This document shows, in pieces, positions 1-12,794 of a stretch of DNA of 64,000 bases. The notes beneath the pieces are model-generated. The model had not been told where the DNA came from, searched no databases, and saw nothing but the letters and a program-made list of their open reading frames with translations. Every line of letters starts with the position of its first letter. The stretch's first letter is position 1. Source of the stretch: Sipunculus nudus (Eukaryota; Annelida; Sipuncula; Golfingiida; Sipunculidae). The stretch is from the NCBI GenBank assembly GCA_026874595.1, contig CM049313.1, positions 75,320,659 through 75,384,658 on the forward strand, read 5' to 3'. The position numbers and the translations under genes were made by a program.

Positions 1-350
1 AACATTCACACAACAGAGTGAAGCAGCCAGGCACATAAGCATATTAATTAAAATCTTATATCCTTTTAAATCCTTTCCTTTGTGAAAAACAGTGTGTAGA
101 AACCAAAAATGCTGGGCCCCGAGTTTGGCAAAGCCTTCAAAGATGAGTAAAACCTTGAGAGTAATGAACGTATTGAGTTTCTATTTTGACATGCTAGTTA
201 AATTTAACACCAATTTAACATTTATGTCTATATATTTAAAAATTTGAAATGAAACCCAACTGAATTTAAGTAAAACCAGCTATTTATACCATGTTTAAGG
301 GAGCTGTCTTATTTAGCCTTTATGCACTTTGAAAGTACTAGGGCAGCATC

Positions 351-703
351 CTATCTCTGGAAGGAGAATTCAAAAAACCTCCACTCAGTTAGTGAAACAA
401 CATCCAGACTAAACCAATTATGGTTTTTACAAAGTATTAAGAACAGACTCTGAAGCATCATAACAACTTGTACAGGGTCAGAAGACGGTTCTCTGTACAA
501 CAGGGGGTAAAAACATGATGTCAATGATTGATCCCAGTCAGTAAACATGTCTATGTTTATACTATCACCACGCCTGTCTGACAGTTCAGACCAATCACGG
601 ACAAACCCTGTAACATCTGTACTGGAGGTTCTGTCAGTACACACAGAGCTGGGCAATAATATAAACATATTGCCAATACGTCTCAAAATTAATGTTACCA
701 CCT
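351..703 (-). CDS. Possible terminal coding exon, unrecognised protein
   Basis: An open frame of about 117 codons runs on the minus strand from a possible acceptor CAG at 704-706 to a TAG at 351-353. The peptide is compositionally balanced, with tryptophans, charged stretches (for example DRTSSTDVTGFVRDWSELSD) and a hydrophobic run QVVMMLQSLFLILC, unlike the low-complexity translations of nearby repeats. No ATG is needed if it is an internal or last exon; the first in-frame residues come from GTG. I do not recognise the family. A clear poly(A) signal was not seen below 351, and the acceptor abuts repeat DNA (about 700-760), which weakens the case. It could be a chance ORF. Confidence 0.3.
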
Positions 704-716
704 CTGCCAGGAGGGC

Positions 717-1040
717 ATGTGTTCATCCCAGTTCGTGTGTGTGTTTGTGTGTGTGTTTTTGTTCACAACATAACTCTTGCAATCATGAATGGCATCTCAT
801 GAAATTTTCAGGGCTTCTCGGGATTAGCCTAATGCAGAATAAATTTGATTTTGGTGCAGACTGGGCACTTGATCTGGATTTAAGAATGTCATCAAAGAAT
901 ATTTACAAATGTACAGTCACTTTAGCATGAATGAACCTTGGGATATGGGATAAATAAGTAAATGCAAATATGATTTTTGGAGAATCCCAAAATAGGAACA
1001 TGGTGGAGGCTTGCATTCCTTAAAATGCAGATTTTAATTT
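717..1040 (-). repeat. Family I repeat fragment, inverted relative to 45642
   Basis: Read on the minus strand, this matches 45642-45935 in a series of ordered blocks: GAATGCAAGCCTCCACCATG, a CCCAAGGTTCATTCATG block, CCCTGAAAATTTCATGAGAT, and a terminal (AC)n run after GTGAACAAA. Blocks are shared but spacing and identity have drifted, so this is an old copy. The (GT)n run at about 738-758 on the plus strand is its microsatellite end. Confidence 0.6.
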
Positions 1041-1094
1041 CAGATAATATTTGATATGTATCACTTTATATTTTGGCCAGAGAAACAGTTACAT

Positions 1095-2898
1095 GAACCT
1101 CTTATGCCTTATGCAAACCTGTGCAATGGGATATACTTCATAATCAAATAAATTTCCTCCAGGCTGGACCATTTCTTTTCTGTGTTATGTATATGTACAA
1201 TGCAAGTACTAAACATTTTAAACCCAAGTAAAAGCATTAATTACACAACACAATGATGATTGTAGGTGGCATCACCACCCAAAATTTCAGATTGGTTTAT
1301 TAAAGGCTTCTTGAGTCAGGTGCACTTGGCTGACCAAGCTCAGATGATGCAGGGAGATGCCCCAAGAACTGGCTGCACTGAGTGAACTCTTGACTTGCTG
1401 CAATATCTGATACAGTTGGCAGTCTGCCAAAGTTATAATAGAACCAGTCTGAAACATGGCCTGTTGCCAAAGCTTAAATAGTTGGCAGTCTGCCAGGCTG
1501 TTTAAAGATACAGACAAATTTTGGCATACTTAAAGACTTTCATCACAACATTTTTTAAAGCTGCATATTTATAAGATATTTTATCAAAATATTTAGAATA
1601 ATAACAGATGCTTAATGAAAGCTAAAATGTTTGACAGAGTATCTCACATTCCTGTCATTGTTAAAGGTCCAATAATTCTGCCCAAAATCATTTAAGTTGA
1701 CTTGAACAAAGTCCACCTAAGAATTATTTTTTGGTCAATGCTACAGAGGTTGAAACAACAGTTTTGCAGAAGACTATTGCAGCCCTCAGTTTTAAATAGG
1801 CTTACTTGTGGCCACAAGACCAACTTTAGCTTTCTATGACTCTACCAAAAATTAATGATCCCCATCATTTCTTATACAATCGAGAGAATCCTACTCTATG
1901 ATAATTCTTGTGAAAAATTGAACCATTCAGCTTGACCATATCATCATAAAACATTTTTTAAGCTGAAAGAAGCAAAATTGTGAGGTTTTTGTCTGTAAAA
2001 AAAGTCAATGTAGGTGGCCCCCAAAAAAACCTAAATTTCAAATACAAGTCATGTGACCAACTTGCACAAAATTAAGTGATGCTAGGTCCTGTAGTTTCAG
2101 AGATTGTTATGTTAGTATGTTTATTTGGCCAAATGACCCAAGTACAAATTCCTGTAACTTGCCAAAATCAGCTAACCCAAACTATTTGAACAAATTTGAG
2201 AAAGGTCATCTCTGGGATCCTTTCTGTGAAATATTGAACAATTAGGCTGAATTATTTCAGAGAATAAGATTTTTAGAGGTTTTTTAGACTTCCCCCCTAA
2301 AATGTAAGTTACTGCAGGTTGTGCCACAGAATGCTTAATCCCACAACATTTGATATGTGACTGATACGTGTAAATTTGGGGATGCTAGCTCCTGCTGTTC
2401 CTGAGAAATTATGGGTTAATGTACAGATGACCAATGACCCCCCCCCCCCTACAAAAAAAGATGATGCAGGTGGCAGCACCAATACCTCAATTTCAAATAT
2501 GACTCAAGTGAAAAAACATTTGCATAAAATTTGATGATGAAAGCTCCAGCCATTTCTGAGATAGTAATTTAGTATTTTTGGGGGGAGAAATTGATTAAAT
2601 GTCTGCTTCACCAAATGATTAAGTTTAGCTTCCTGTAACACAGCCATAAATTACCAAACCAGTACTGAACAACAGTATTGGAGAAGAAGATTTTAAAAGT
2701 GTTTTTAAGCTTTTCCCTCAAAAAACTAAGTAAATGCAAAAAGCAAAAAAGTAAGCAAATTCCAATAGTCTTAAATTCTTGACTGATTTTTTGCATAAAA
2801 TTGGCGCTGCTTGCTCTTAGAGTTTTTGAGAGCACAGGTTTACCTACGGCAGACGGCCACATCCGCTCCATCGCATAAGTTACAGGTTCGCTAAAAAC
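1095..2898 (+). mobile_element. Family H pearl/HINE-like element, copy 1
   Basis: The left end has the subterminal motif GCAAACCTGTGCAATG near 1112. The right end is GCATAAGTTACAGGTTCGC followed by AAAA at about 2874-2897, so the ends carry a short inverted match (AACCTGT/ACAGGTT). The interior is built of diverged monomers with recurring phrases such as GTGATGCTAG, TTCTGAGA and CAGGTGGCAGCACC. It shares these blocks with 26040-27007 and its 5' part with 21528-21665 and 12795-12860. No transposase frame is present, so it is non-autonomous. Confidence 0.55.
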
Positions 2899-3630
2899 TC
2901 AGTGCAGAACTCCTAATCATCTGCATGTTTCAACTGTACACTGACCTGTACAGTGTTTTGCTGAAGACCCAATGTATTAATGTCTTTTCAAGCAGTATTT
3001 CTGAAAACCTGACCTGATGAACTGAGTGAACTGTGAAGAAATCCAGTGCTTTGCATTGTAAACAACAAGATGACCTGCTTAACAGTACATATAATTTTTT
3101 TTCTACATTCTACATTAAGATAATTTATATACAGATAATTAATTATATCTAAAACTGAATAATTTACAATAATTATTGTTTCTTCTTGTTATAATTATTA
3201 GCCTAGATTTGTATATTATACCACAGTTTGGGTATTTTATTGAAATAAATGATATTTTACAATTTATTTTTAAAATTTTGAATTTATTTTGGTTTTCTTC
3301 TACAACTCTTTTCAGATTTTATAGTCTGTGTTCTAAATTTGTGGATGAATGCGTTTCCGGGGCAACATCCAAAACAGTGAATTTAAGTAGGATATCTGTG
3401 TAAATTTGAAGACTATGTTTGTTTTCTTTCGATTTCATTACAATAGATTTCATTTAAAGTGAAGGAACATGACCTGTAGTCAGTCTACCAGGAAACACCA
3501 TATGACTGCACAACTGTCTCGAAGATTTATAAAATCTTAAAGTATTAGGTTTCCTGAATTAATTGCTCTGTTAAAGGTATTTCATTATAGATGCATTATA
3601 TGAGGATGAACTTGGGAATAAAGCACCAAC
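2899..3630. other. AT-rich spacer without recognised feature
   Basis: Very AT-rich sequence with only short, low-complexity open frames; no splice-bounded coding segment or repeat end was recognised. Confidence 0.5.
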
Positions 3631-3666
3631 TGAACCCACATTTTTATGCAGAAAAATATGGGTTCA
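3631..3666. repeat. Hairpin repeat K, copy 1
   Basis: TGAACCCACATTTTT is followed after a 5-base spacer by its near-perfect reverse complement GAAAAATATGGGTTCA. The same stem occurs at 3914-3948 and 6765-6800, so it is a dispersed hairpin, perhaps a MITE end or the termini of a small element. Confidence 0.6.
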
Positions 3667-3913
3667 TTCCCTGGTAGACACTCAGCTGGTGAACTCACAT
3701 TTTCATTTTACGAATTTCAACCTTTCTGCCAGTGAAACCAAATTTATTTTGTGCAAAGTGAATCAACTTTAGGTATATTTGCCAATGACATCACATGACA
3801 TGTCCAGAAAAGTAAGTCAAGAAGTGACACTTATTTTTTACTGCATATTTCTAACTTATAGAATACTATTCTATGTTATTTATATAGGTATAAAGTAGAA
3901 GCCTATGAGGCTT

Positions 3914-3948
3914 TGAACCCACTTTTTTTGTGAAAAAATGTGGGTTCA
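3914..3948. repeat. Hairpin repeat K, copy 2
   Basis: Inverted repeat TGAACCCACTTTTTTT / AAAAAATGTGGGTTCA, preceded by an AGAAGCCTATGAGG block that also precedes copy 3 (AGAAGCCTATTAGG). It lies about 90 bases left of an F element. Confidence 0.6.
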
Positions 3949-4038
3949 CTTCATGTTCTAGCTGATCTATGTATGTTTATGATGCACCCACATTTTGTAT
4001 ATTTGTCAATGACGTTTTGTACACTATTATTTCAAGAA

Positions 4039-6662
4039 AAACAAGGGACCTATGGGTCACGACGCTCAGCTGTTATATATGATAATAAAATATTATTTAG
4101 AAATGAGGCACATGCTGGTTTTGTGTGGTAATAAATATAAGCTGTATTATGAGTTGTTGTTGTTTAGCTTATGTATGATTATGATAGTACCTTTGGAGAC
4201 AGGGAAGAGGATTGATTTCATTTATTTTATTAACAAATGGAGTACTATTGTCACACAGATTTTGACTTGGCCATATAACTTATAAGCAGAACATATAATA
4301 TAAGAGTTTAACTATTTATTAAAAAAAATTACAAATATTGTCCCAAATATAATTTTTATAAAAAATAATAAGAGAATCATATGATTTTTTTAAATGAAAT
4401 ATAACTGATATGATTATTAAAATAATATTAAAGAATATATTCATGAATGCATTCATGAATACATTTTGAAAGTATTTGCACGAGTATTCATATACTTTCA
4501 TTTTTACCTGAATTCCTATTCTTTATGCAAGAAATTTTATAATGGAGTACATAATCATATTCGTATTTAAATACAATTACAAAGTATATGCACCATGTCT
4601 GGTATTTATTCAGTTTCACTAACCAATGATGTTGAGAATCCAGAATATACAAAATTCACACATTTAAATAATGATCATAAGTACCTGGTTTTATGGCTTT
4701 TATTTATATTAAAAAATAACTGTAAAAAATTCATTTTGGACTAATTTCACATCAATGTACACACTAGACACAGTAGGAATCTAGATTAATATTATCAACT
4801 GCATCTTTGTCTATCATTAATTTCCTTCATATGATCCCTAATGATTAGTAATGAATAATATGATTTACTTCTTTATCATTAAAATTGAACTGAAAAATGC
4901 CATAGGTGACTGCATGGTGTTATTTGGAATATGTGACATTCTACCCATGGATACAAGATTCTTATATCATCAGTAACTGCAAGTTAATTTCCTGTTATTA
5001 TAAACTAACAAATTCCTTTTCTATTTTTCTTTAATTTGTTATTAAAAACCAATAAAAATTTATTAATTTATTGTTTATTGTTATGTTGTTGGTTAAAACT
5101 ACTAGATGAGTTGGGTTGGACACCTGGATCAACTGTGGCTGGCCATAAGCTGCCTGGATTCCTGTATGCCTCGCCTCAAGCGTGCATAATTTGATGAAAG
5201 GTCAACAAGGTCAACATACAGGTGACTCAAGAGGGGCTGGAGAGAGCCAAAGTCTGACAGGGTCTCATAAAAAACATTAATAAAAACTACATAGTTTGGC
5301 TAATTTCTTTCAGCTTTCTAAACTAAAAAGCTGAAATCCTAATGTGTGCATGATATGAAAATTATATCAACAGTGCTCACAGGAAACAAACGTGCCATGG
5401 TCACAGTTGGGCAAAATTTAAGGTACTAATTTTATATTTATACTAATAACTTATAAAATTTGAAAAATTCAGAACTAATTTTGGGTATTCAATTGAATCT
5501 TGATTAAATAATGTTACATCCCTGACAAAAAAATCTCTAGCTTCAGCAATGCCCTTGTTAAGGGAGTAAATATATTTCTTGATTTTTTACAAAGTGCATT
5601 ATGTTTGGGCCCATAACTTAAAACAATTACGCAATACTGACATCATTCTGGCATGTGCATAGAGAATGAAAAATATGTATATTATTTATGATTAAAGTCA
5701 GATCAGTGGTTTTGATATTAGGCAGTCTTGAAGTGTAACAATGGGTTTTTAATGGAAAAATGAAGTTTTTCATTAATATCTCAAAGGTATTAAGTCCTAG
5801 TGACCAAATTCTTGGCATGGTAGGGGATTTTGGAGGCATCTAACTGTATGCCGAATTTAAGGAACTATGAGCTGAAGCTGGGGAGCTGAGCTCTTGCAAA
5901 CTGCATAACACTAGCTTGATGTAAACAATATGTTACATGGTGCTTGAAAACTTATTAAAATCTACAGTTTTTGATCAACTGGTTTCAAATTTTTGGTGTT
6001 AACAGACAAAATGCTAAAAAAAACATGCTGTGAAAATTAAATCCACAGTACTTACAGGAAAAAAACGTGCCATGGTCAAAGTTGGGCAAAATTTAAGGTA
6101 CCAATTTTTATTTTTATTAATATTTTAGAAAATTTAAAAGATTTTCATCTAATTTTGGGTATACAATTTAATTTTGATTAATTAAAGTTATATTACCGGA
6201 AAAAAGGTCAATAGCTTTAACATTTTTTGTGTTAAGTGATCAAATATCTTTCCTGATTTTTTACAAAATGCATTATGTTTGGGCCCATAACTTTTTTAAA
6301 TTAAATAATACAGACATAATTTCTGGCATGTACATAGGAACTATATAGAGGAATATTTATGGTAAATATGAGGAAAAACAAATGAGTGGTTTTGATATTA
6401 GGCAGTCCTGAAGTGTGAAAATAGGTTTTTAATAAAAAATTGAGGGTTTTCCTTAATTTCTCAAAGGAACAAAGTTGCAAAGACCCAGTTTTCGGCTTGG
6501 TAGGAGATCTTGGGGACATCTAACATTATGCCGAATTTTGGATTCCTAGGTCTTATGGTTTCAAAACGTGCCACATCTACGGACGGACGGACGAACGGAC
6601 AGACGGACGGACAATGGACCACGACTATAGCTCAGATGACTTATAGTCAGCTGAGCTGAAAA
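4039..6662 (+). mobile_element. Family F pearl/HINE-like element, full copy 1
   Basis: The left end carries the near-palindrome GGGACCTATGGGTCAC, then CGCTCAGCTG. The right end has an (ACGG)n run at about 6577-6612, then a hairpin with TAGCTCAGATGAC and GTCAGCTGAGCT arms around a TTATA loop (about 6628-6657). The 5' GCTCAGCTG is repeated in the 3' arm in reverse complement. Two related internal blocks, each starting near ACGTGCCATGGTCAAAGTTG (about 5390 and 6065), show a roughly 675-base internal duplication. No replicase is encoded. It is nearly identical to the copy at 10234-12640. Confidence 0.7.
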
Positions 6663-6764
6663 GGTAAAGAGAGTTTATATATTATTTTTCCTATATAATT
6701 TAAACAATAAATAAAATATTAATATATTATTTATAGTAAGGTACAGCAGAAGCCTATTAGGTAT

Positions 6765-6800
6765 TGAACCCACATTTTTAAAAGCAAAAATGTGGGTTCA
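6765..6800. repeat. Hairpin repeat K, copy 3
   Basis: TGAACCCACATTTTT and AAAAATGTGGGTTCA flank a short loop, a perfect 15-base stem. It lies just right of F copy 1, as K copy 2 lies just left of it. Confidence 0.65.
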
Positions 6801-7824
6801 TTTGCTGTTTTATCCCCCTGAAGTTCATCCCTACATAATGCCCCAATACCATTAACATTTCTATCACAATCTGATTTCCAAAATTTGTCTAGTAATATGA
6901 GGGATTACAAAAAGGAAAAATTAAGCTATGTAAACAAATAGATATAGTACTGAGAAAGTGGTGTTATGATTCCCTTCAATTAACCCCGTTATGCTATCAG
7001 AATAGTGACCCAGTTGTTCTAAGAGGCCACAAACCACAAAAGAAATTGGGGAAATTTCCACACAATCACGCCATCCAGAAGATTTTTAAGTGCAGAAGAG
7101 CATCAAGTGCATATCACTTATGATGTTAGCCTAAAATAACATAGAAGTATCACAACAGAAGACACAATAACTGTGTTAGGAATGACTGCGGTTTCTTTTT
7201 CTTGGGTTTGCCACATATTATGAAATGGACAATACCAAATGAACGCCAACATACAGTAAAAATAATCGGATTAATGTTCTAGATTTGTTACTGACATTTC
7301 ATCAATGAATCTGCTGCTTTGTTACATGATACTGCATGTACTACTATTTTTTTATTCTTTTTTGATGTATTGCCCACATTTTTCTATGACGTCAATGAAT
7401 TCTTACAGAATGAATACACAGGACTTTTTCATCTAATCCCAATTTTAATTCTCAAATTAAATGTAATAAGCAAATCTCAAATAAGTGGGAAGGTTCTCAA
7501 ATAAACAATTTTTTTCTTCTTCCAAGCAGAACTATATTAGAAGAGAACTTTGTATCAGCAAAATGAGTAAATTTAAAATCATTCACATGTCTGGAATGTT
7601 GAAATATTGAAAACATATACCTTCATAAAGGTGCAGCTGAAGAAAACAATTTCAAGCAGGCCTGTGATTTTCTCCAATAACATAGAAATTTGTAGTTAAC
7701 TGGGTAAGTCTAATGTAGGAAAACCTAGAAAATTATAGCCAGCCAAAGTGACTGAACTGGAACAGAGGGTGGCACAGAGCTGCCACTCTGGGTTTAACAG
7801 GAAAAAGTATAAAATCTAACAAGA
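6801..7824. other. Spacer without recognised feature
   Basis: No coding exon, repeat end or RNA gene was recognised; short AT-rich frames only. Confidence 0.5.
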
Positions 7825-9153
7825 AACTAGAATATCAGCAGAAGCTGACAAAAGCCCTCAGCCAAAAGAACAGTGTTTAGAGGTGGTAACAGTAACAAGT
7901 ACTAAATATCTGTTCTCACATGGATGTATATCCGTACATGTCTCAGTTATAAATTTAAAATGGAGAGGTATGTACCATGATTCATAACAATCCACCAAAT
8001 GCTTCCTGAAAAATAAGCTTCTAAGTTTTATTCTATTACAAGCTCTGTGACCTTGAAAAGTAGGTCAAGGTCACACATCTTCGAACTTGACCGAGATTTT
8101 GTCGATATACATCTTCATCAAAGAAATAAAATTCCTATTGTGAATCCTAGAGATATCCTGCTCACAAGGCCAAAGTTGAAAAATTTAAGAAAAATTCATT
8201 AAAAATCAGAAATTGTAGGTGGCGCCTCCAAACTTGTGCAGCAGTTACAGACCATCAGTCCCTATGATCATAGTAAGTATTGTGAAAATCCACCCAATGG
8301 TTCCTGAGAAATAAGCTTCTAAATGTTTTTTCTATAATCAGCTCTAAAACGTAGTTAAATAGATCTAGGTCACCCATCTTCGAACTTGACCGAGATTTTG
8401 TCAATATACATCTTCACTGAAAAAATAAAATTCCTACATTGAATCCTTTTAGAGTTATCCCGCTCACAAGCCCAAAATTGAAAATTCCGATAAAAATTCA
8501 TTAAAAATCAGAAATTTTAGGTGGCGCCACCAAACTTGTGCAGCAGTTACAGACCATCAGTCCCTATGATCATAGTAAGGATTGTGAAAATCCACCCAAT
8601 GGTTCCTGAGAAATAAGCTTCTAAATGTTTTTTCTATAATCAGCTCTAAAACGTAGAAAAATAGGTCCAGGTCACCCATCTTCGAACTTGACCGAGATTT
8701 TGTCAATATACATATTCACTGAAAAAATAAAAGTCCTACATTGAATCCTTTTAGAGTTATCCCGCTCACAAGCCCAAAATTGAAAAATCCGATAAAAATT
8801 CATTAAAAATCAGAAATTGTAGGTGGCGCCACCAAACTTGTGTAGCAGGTACAGACTATCAGTCCCAATAATCACAGTAAGTTTTGTGAAAATCCACCAA
8901 ATGGTTCCTGAGTAATAAGCATCTAAGTGTTTTTCTAAAATCAGCTCTAAAATGTAGAAAAATAGGTCAAGGTCACCCATCTTCGAACTTGACCAAATTT
9001 TGTCGATATACATCTTTACCGAGGAAATAAAATTCTGACGGTGAATCCTTTTCAAGATATCCCGCTCACAAGGTAAAAGTTAACGGACGCCGGACGGACG
9101 GACAGCTTGGGTGACGACAATAGCCCATCAGCCTAAGGGCTGAGGGCTAAAAA
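7825..9153 (+). mobile_element. Family E pearl/HINE-like element, copy 1
   Basis: It begins AACTAG, followed by stem-loop TCAGC-AGAA-GCTGA (7835-7848) and the subterminal motif AGCCCTCAGCC (7853-7863). The core holds about three monomers near 300 bases long, marked by GGTGGCGCC sites near 8218, 8521 and 8822. It ends with a short GGACGG run and a hairpin at 9121-9149 (TAGCCCATCAGCC / GGCTGAGGGCTA), whose right arm is complementary to the 5' motif. Each monomer also has AGGTCAAGGTCACCCATCTT or a variant, containing AGGTCA half-sites. No protein is encoded. Confidence 0.75.
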
Positions 9154-9296
9154 GTATAAAATTGTCTAAAAATTACAAATCATTGTCAAATAGTGCAATT
9201 TTTGTACAATTTTACAGCATGTGATACTTCCTAAACAAGCCTAAGACATGAATGTATATACATTCCAGTATTCTGTATATCACAAGATTGCAAGAA

Positions 9297-9500
9297 AAAA
9301 ACAAGGGACCCATGGGTCACTTCATTCTGCTAAATTTTGGAAAATACTAGCAACTGCAAAATATTTTAATTTCTTTTGGTTTTTCATGTATATAAGCATT
9401 TGAAAAGCTAAGAGAAAAAGGCCCTGCTAAAATGAAAATCTCTAAATGATAGAATAATGGACATGAGCTCAATCATATATGCACTGTGTAATAAATGAAA
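9297..9500 (+). repeat. Family F 5'-end fragment (variant)
   Basis: ACAAGGGACCCATGGGTCAC, the F-type left end, is followed by sequence resembling that after the same end at 29002 (AAATTTT, AGCAA, TGCAA blocks) rather than the main F copies. It appears to be a 5' stub of an F subfamily. Confidence 0.5.
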
Positions 9501-10233
9501 CCTGTGGCCTGAAACCATTTAATGATGCACCAAGGGATAAAATGGGCTTATGGTGAGTGTTATATACAGGTTACAGTTCATAAACAAATAATGTGTGAAG
9601 GTAAATAAGTTTTCAAAAGTTCAATATATGGCCATATGAGTTAAAAATTAATCCAACAAATTTTGACCAATATTCCTGATTTTAAAACTAATTTTCACAG
9701 TGTTTTTCACACCTAGGCCTGGCCAGCTTTAAGAAATATGAATAAAATGCTACAAAGTATTTATATCTTTTTAAAACTTGTCAGTTGGCACTTACATTAG
9801 ATCCTTATATTTTTTCACATTTCAATATTGGGATTAAATTCCTGAACATTTGTTTCTTTAAAAATCAAAATTGTCCAAGTCTCAACAAAATTAATTAATG
9901 TAACATTAAAATTATAAGATTCATCTTGTTTATTTGTCCTGTGTGCTGAAGAGGTAAGTTGGGGGGGGGGGGGGGTCTCTGTTTTTACTTTGCGTTGCTG
10001 AAAAAATGTGAAATTCATCTTATTTTTGTATAGGTCTGTCAACAGATGGGGGGTGGAGGGGGGGAGGGAGAGAAAGGCTCCCAGTGGTATTAACTGCAGA
10101 CAACCTGATGAAGCTCAACAAGAGAGAGGGCTTGCCTCAGTGATGGTATTACATAACACAGAGAGCTGCAATGAATGACCTACAGTGACCAAAGTGGACT
10201 GCTTGACGATGTAAGGTAAAACAACAAGAGCCT
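9501..10233. other. Spacer with poly-G tracts
   Basis: No gene was recognised. A long G run starts at about 9961, and a second purine-rich G tract lies near 10046-10070. Confidence 0.5.
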
Positions 10234-12640
10234 CAACAAGGGACCGATGGGTCACGACGCTCAGCTGTTATATATGATAAAAAAATATTATTTAGAAATG
10301 AGGCACATGCTGGTTTTGTGTGGTAATAAATATAAGCTGTATTATGAGTTGTTGTTGTTTAGCTTATGTATGATTTTGATAGTACCGTTGGAGACAGGGA
10401 AGAGGATTGATTTCATTTATTTTATTAACAAATGGAGTACTATTGTCACACAGATTTTGACTTGGCCATATAACTTATAAGCAGAATATATAATATATGG
10501 GTTTAACTATTAATTAAAAAAAAATTACAAATATTGTCCCAAATATAATTTTTATTAAAAATAATAAGAGAATCATGTGATTTTTTAAAATGAAATATAA
10601 CTGAAATGATTATTAAAATAATATTAAAGAATATATTCATGAATGCATTCATGAATACATTTTGAAAGTATTTGCACTGGTATTCATATACTTTCATTTT
10701 TACCTGAATTCTCATTCTTTATGCAAGAAATTTTATAATGGAGTACATAATCATATTCGTATTTAAATACAATTACAAAGTATTCGCACCATGTCTGGTG
10801 TTTTTTCAGTTTTCACTAAACAATGATGTTGAGAATCAAGAATATACAAAATTCACACATTTAAATAATGATCATAAGTACCTGGTTTTATGGCTTTTAT
10901 TTATATTAAAAAATAACTGTAATAAATTCATTTTGGACTAATTTCACATCAATGTACACACTAGACACAGTAGGAATCTTGATTAATATTATCAATTGCA
11001 TCTTTGTCTATCATTAATTTCCTTCATATGATCCCTAATGATTAGTAATGAATGATATGATTTACTTCTTTATCATTAAAATTGAACTGAAAAATACCAT
11101 AGGTGACTGCATGGTGTTATTTGGAATACGTGACATTCTATCCATCGATACAAGATTCTTATATCATCAGTAACTGCAAGTTAATTTCCTGTTATTATAA
11201 ACTAACAAATTCCTTTTCTATTTTTCTTTAATTTTTTATTAAAAACCAATAAAAATTTATTAATTTTTTTTTTTTATTGTTATGTAGTTGGTTAAAACTA
11301 CTAGATGAGTTGGGTTGGACACCTGGATCAACTGTGGCTGGCAATAAGCTGCCTGGATTCCTGTGTATGCCTCGCCTCAAGCATGCATAATTTGCTGAAA
11401 GTTCAACAAGGTCAATATACAGGTGACTCAAGAGGGGCTGGAGAGAGCCAAAGTCTGACAGGGTCTCATAAAAACATTAATAAAAGCTACAATTTTTGGC
11501 CAATTTCTTTCAGCTTTCTAAACTTAAAAGCTGAAATCCTTATGTGTGCATGATATGAAAATTATATCAACAGTGCTCACAGGAAACAAACGTGCCATGG
11601 TCAAAGTTGGGCAAAATTTAAGTTACTAATTTTACATTAATACTAATAACTTATAAAATTTGAAAAATTCATAACTAATTTTGGGTATTCAATTGAATCT
11701 TGATTAAATAATGTTACATCCCTGACAAAAAATCTCTAGCTTCAGCAATCCCCTTGTTAAGGGAGTAAATATATTTCTTGATTTTTTACAAAGTGCATTA
11801 TGTTTGGGCCCATAACTTAAAACAATTACACAATACTGACATCATTTCTGGCATATGCATAGCGAATGTATAGAAAAATATGTATATTATATATGATCAC
11901 AGTCAGATCAGTGGTTTTGATATTAGGCAGTCTAAAAGTGTAACAATGGGTTTTTAATGGAAAAATGAAGGTTTTCTTAATATCTCAAAGGAATGCAGTC
12001 CTAGTGACCAAACTTTTCGTGTGGTAGGGGATTTGGGGGACATCTAACTGTATGCCAAATTTAAGGAACTGAAGCTGGGGAGCTGAGCTCCAGCAAACTG
12101 CATAACACTAGCTTGATGTAAACAACATGTGACATGGTGCTTGAAATCTTGAATAAAATCTACAGTTTTTGATAAACTGGTTTCAAATTTTTGGTGTTGA
12201 CAGTTGAAATGGTAACAAAAACATGCCTTGAAAATTAAATCCACAGCAGTTACAGGAAAAAAACGTGCCATGGTCAAAGTTGGGCAAAATTTAAGGTACC
12301 AATTTTATATTTTTGCCAATATTTACAAAAAATTTAACAGATTTTGATCTAATTTTTGGTATACAATTAAATTTTGATTAATTAAAGTTGTATTACTGAA
12401 AAAAGTCCCTATCTTTAACACTTTAGGTCTTAAGTGACCAAATATCTTTCCTATTGACCCAATTTTCGGCATGGTAGGAGATTTTGGGGACATCTAACTA
12501 TATGCCGAATTTCAGATTCATAGGTCCAATGGTGTCGAAACGTGCCAGTCTTACGGACAGACATCCGGACTGACGGACGGACGACGGACAATGGACCACG
12601 ACTATAGCTCAGATGAATTATAGTCAGCTGAGCTAAAAAC
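10234..12640 (+). mobile_element. Family F pearl/HINE-like element, full copy 2
   Basis: This copy is collinear with 4039-6662 and nearly identical in its first 1.3 kb. It has the same left end (GGGACCGATGGGTCAC then CGCTCAGCTG), the same two internal blocks and the same right end (ACGG-type run at about 12565-12590, then TAGCTCAG and CAGCTGAGCTAAAA). Differences are scattered substitutions and short indels, the largest being loss of some 3' sequence before 12440. The similarity suggests recent movement or duplication. Confidence 0.7.
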
Positions 12641-12794
12641 AATTACTAGCCTAATTTTGCAGCTTTTAATTTCAAATTTCAGATTTTTACAGATCACATG
12701 TACATGCTGTGAAAAATCCAACATGCTGTAAAATCCACTGTACTTATTTTCAGTATACAACTGAATCTTATTTAAATGAATTTATTATATCCCT

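Noticed and set aside
4052-10480. Conserved 77-codon ORF (MGHDAQLLY...) in both F copies at 4052 and 10247
   Set aside because: It starts inside the element's 5' palindrome and its conservation is explained by the near identity of the two copies; it is absent in the other F copies.
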